Origin: Omnitrophica bacterium RIFOXYB12_FULL_50_7 | GTDB lineage: Bacteria; Omnitrophota; Omnitrophia; Omnitrophales; Aquincolibacteriaceae | Direction of reading: 5' to 3' | NCBI GenBank assembly: GCA_001804345.1 | Contig: MHFU01000158.1 | Span: 22,896 to 31,823 of the forward strand | DNA length: 8,928 nt | In this document: positions 7,058 to 8,928 of the stretch, in pieces | Layout of the letters: each line of letters starts with the position of its first letter | Position numbering within the stretch: position 1 is the first letter of the stretch | Notes under the pieces: model-generated | What the model was told of the DNA's origin: nothing | The model's input: only the letters and a program-made list of their open reading frames with translations | The model's database searches: none | Position numbers and translations under genes: made by a program

Positions 7058-7058
7058 A
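7040..7058 (+). repeat. Short tandem duplication at the end of the transferase gene
   Basis: GATCCTAAA occurs at 7040-7048 and again at 7050-7058, a ten-base tandem step. The second copy, read in a different frame, supplies the TAA stop at 7055-7057, so the last residues (DPKGS) come from the duplication. It probably arose by slippage and is likely to have little effect. Confidence 0.6.
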
Positions 7059-7070
7059 AAGGGGGGCAAA

Positions 7071-8928
7071 ATGAAGACATTTACTCTGACCATTACGGGG
7101 ACGCAGAAGTATTGGTCCCATCCTGAGCTTATTCGGTTTGCTGAAAAGCAAACCGGATGGGATGAGCACAAGGCAAAGCAGTTTTTATTTGAAAAACAGG
7201 CGCTTGTTTTCAATCAGCAAACAAAGGAACAAGCAAAGGCGGTCCTTGATGAGCTGGAAAAAGCTGGTTTCCGAGTGGAGCTCATTGAAGTTCAGGGGGT
7301 TCTGAGGGCCGCGATACAATTTCCCGAGGAGAAAACTCTCACTGAGATCAAGGAGCAGTTGAGGGAGATACGCGCTGAACCGCTCCTTGCGATCCAGGAA
7401 CAATTACGAATGATCTCGGAGAAAGTCGAACGCCTGGAAGCGAGACAAGGCGGGAAAATCTCCAAGGGGAAACTCGAACAGAACACGGTCTATCAAAGGC
7501 TCATGGCTCCCGAGCCTGAGAAAGTTGAACCGAAAATTACGAAAGAGGATGTAGTGCCTGTTGTTAAGCCCAAAACGGCGATACCCGTGTCTATCGGGCC
7601 ATCTTTTTTAGAAATGAAAAAGGGGACGACTGAATCGGATATAGGTAAGTATTGGCTTTCTCGGATCGGGATTTTCACGCTGCTCTTGGGAGTTGTTTTT
7701 CTCGTCACCTATACTTCTCAGTTTTTAGGTGCCTGGGGGAAACTGGCTATCGGTGGGCTCTTGGGATGCGCCTTGGCGGGTACCGGTAATTTTCTTTCAC
7801 GAAAAGAGAGTTATCATAAATGGGCTATGTCCGCGATCGGCGGCGGCTGGGCCGTGCTCTACTTTACTGTTTTTGCCGCTTATCACGTTCCCATGGTCAG
7901 AGTGATCCAGAATCCGTTCCTTGGGTTTTTCTTTATGCTCGTCGTTGCTGCCGGGTTCATCGTCCAATCACTTCAATACCGATCCCGGGCACTGGCATTT
8001 ATGGCTTATTTTCTGGCCTATTGCGCAACCGTTTCGACCGACGTATCGTTTTATACGTTAGTGGCATCTTATCTCTTGGCCGTTTCCGCAGTTTATGTGA
8101 CGCGAAAATTAGGATGGAATTGGCTGGCGCTTTTCTGTCTGTTAGCTGTGTACGGGATCCATTGGGTTTGGGTGGAGCCTTCCATCTACAGAGCCCAGGC
8201 GTATTTCGCAGGCGAGAATCGGGTATGGGAGATCTTGGTAGCTCCATGGGTGGGAGGAAGCATTCAGGCCTATCCTGCGATCGATCCAATAAGGTCGTGT
8301 CTGCATCTTTCTTTCCTGGCGCTTTATTGGACGCTGTTCACAGTTATGGGTGTGTTCCAGGGAAAAGATGAGAAGGACGAGCCGGTGATGACATCTGTGG
8401 CCCTCCTTAACGGGCTTGTTTTTGTTGTTTGCGTCATGCACCACCTGCACGTCTATTATCCGGCGACAAAATGGATGTTTGCCCTTTTGATGGGTGCTGT
8501 TTATCTTGGGTTCTCTCTCATGGAGGAGAAGCGCAAACAACAAGTTCTCTCGGATATTTATCTCGTCTTTTCGACGGCCCTGTTCTGTTTGATCGTTCCG
8601 ATGTATTTTAAGGGCAGTTCGATCACTTATGGTTGGGCCGCGGCCAGTGCCAGCTTGATCTGGCTCGGGCTGCACCATCAACGGACATTGCTCCGAGTTA
8701 TGGGTTGGATTTTAGTGGCCGTTGTGGTCATGAGGGGGCTCTTATTTGACTGCATGGAAAGAGCCGTCGTCGGGACATGGATACTCCCGATCAATCCTTT
8801 TTTCTTTGTTTGCGCGTTCGTGGGCGCCGCGTTTTTCCTTATCGGATATTTTTACGATAGGACAGACGCGGTAAAAGAAGACGAAAAGTCCGTGGGGCGC
8901 AATACGGGCTATATTTTGTCGTCTTGTT
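7071..8928 (+). CDS. DUF2339-like polytopic membrane protein with an L7/L12-CTD-like N-terminal domain, 3' end outside window
   Basis: The frame is open from the ATG at 7071 to the window end (619 complete codons), so the C-terminus is missing. AAGGGGGG four bases upstream is a strong ribosome binding site. Residues 1 to about 75 are soluble and follow the beta-alpha-alpha-beta-alpha-beta order of the ribosomal L7/L12 C-terminal domain, with matching positions in TGWDEHKAKQFL and LDELEKAGFRVEL. A charged, probably coiled-coil segment (about 82-130) and a lysine/proline-rich linker follow. YWLSRIG (194-200) starts the membrane part, and LGVVFLVTYT, a glycine-rich helix and GGGWAVLYFTVFAAY match my memory of DUF2339 (PF10101). 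Many hydrophobic helices continue to the end. The function of DUF2339 is not known. It lies 13 bases after the transferase gene and is likely the same operon; whether it shares the lipid role is open. Confidence 0.8.
   Translation, partial: MKTFTLTITGTQKYWSHPELIRFAEKQTGWDEHKAKQFLFEKQALVFNQQTKEQAKAVLDELEKAGFRVELIEVQGVLRAAIQFPEEKTLTEIKEQLREIRAEPLLAIQEQLRMISEKVERLEARQGGKISKGKLEQNTVYQRLMAPEPEKVEPKITKEDVVPVVKPKTAIPVSIGPSFLEMKKGTTESDIGKYWLSRIGIFTLLLGVVFLVTYTSQFLGAWGKLAIGGLLGCALAGTGNFLSRKESYHKWAMSAIGGGWAVLYFTVFAAYHVPMVRVIQNPFLGFFFMLVVAAGFIVQSLQYRSRALAFMAYFLAYCATVSTDVSFYTLVASYLLAVSAVYVTRKLGWNWLALFCLLAVYGIHWVWVEPSIYRAQAYFAGENRVWEILVAPWVGGSIQAYPAIDPIRSCLHLSFLALYWTLFTVMGVFQGKDEKDEPVMTSVALLNGLVFVVCVMHHLHVYYPATKWMFALLMGAVYLGFSLMEEKRKQQVLSDIYLVFSTALFCLIVPMYFKGSSITYGWAAASASLIWLGLHHQRTLLRVMGWILVAVVVMRGLLFDCMERAVVGTWILPINPFFFVCAFVGAAFFLIGYFYDRTDAVKEDEKSVGRNTGYILSSC

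Noticed and set aside
7820..8371. 183-codon open frame on the plus strand
   Set aside because: It lies out of frame within the DUF2339-like gene, whose continuous membrane-protein frame spans the region from 7071 to the end.

Overview
The window looks like part of a genome fragment from an uncultivated Gram-negative bacterium. Its best-preserved part is a phospholipid-handling operon of the LplT/Aas type, which makes sense in a cell with a diderm envelope. Base composition is middling and the operon genes are tightly packed, with two ATGA overlaps. I cannot place the organism reliably. A candidate phylum such as Omnitrophota, or a deltaproteobacterial-type lineage, would fit, but that is a guess from general gene style and the short GC-rich palindrome.

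Left region (1 to about 1550): nucleic-acid helicases and decay. The window opens inside the C-terminal half of a superfamily 2 helicase whose motifs resemble the helicase part of TOTE-type conflict proteins. It ends intact at 644. A recQ-like gene begins 27 bases later. It is intact through motifs 0, I and Ia, hits an in-frame TAG at 1055, and then continues in the same frame through an almost perfect RecQ DEAH motif before losing its frame. Further short matches to later RecQ segments (motif IV, the HRDC start) are scattered up to about 1546, mixed with small inverted repeats including a strong GC-rich hairpin at 1383-1414. I read this as a recQ pseudogene with internal deletions.

Right region (about 1560 to the end): one plus-strand operon. 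A likely promoter with an overlapping palindrome precedes a MarR-family regulator (1631-2098). Nine bases after the regulator's stop codon region begins a 1150-residue fusion protein: an LplT-like major facilitator transporter, a PlsC-type acyltransferase and an Aas-type acyl-ACP synthetase. It is followed by an alpha/beta hydrolase (5556-6320), a membrane-anchored left-handed beta-helix transferase (6317-7057), and the first 619 codons of a DUF2339-like polytopic membrane protein (7071 to the end). That last protein has an N-terminal soluble domain that looks like the C-terminal domain of ribosomal protein L7/L12.

How the genes may work together: the fusion protein should bring lysophospholipids across the inner membrane and re-acylate them with activated fatty acid. 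The hydrolase could supply or remove acyl groups, the beta-helix enzyme could modify an envelope molecule, and the MarR protein could tie the operon to a small lipophilic signal. The first function rests on well-known family roles; the joint pathway is inference from gene order only. No rRNA, tRNA, CRISPR array or intact mobile element was seen.
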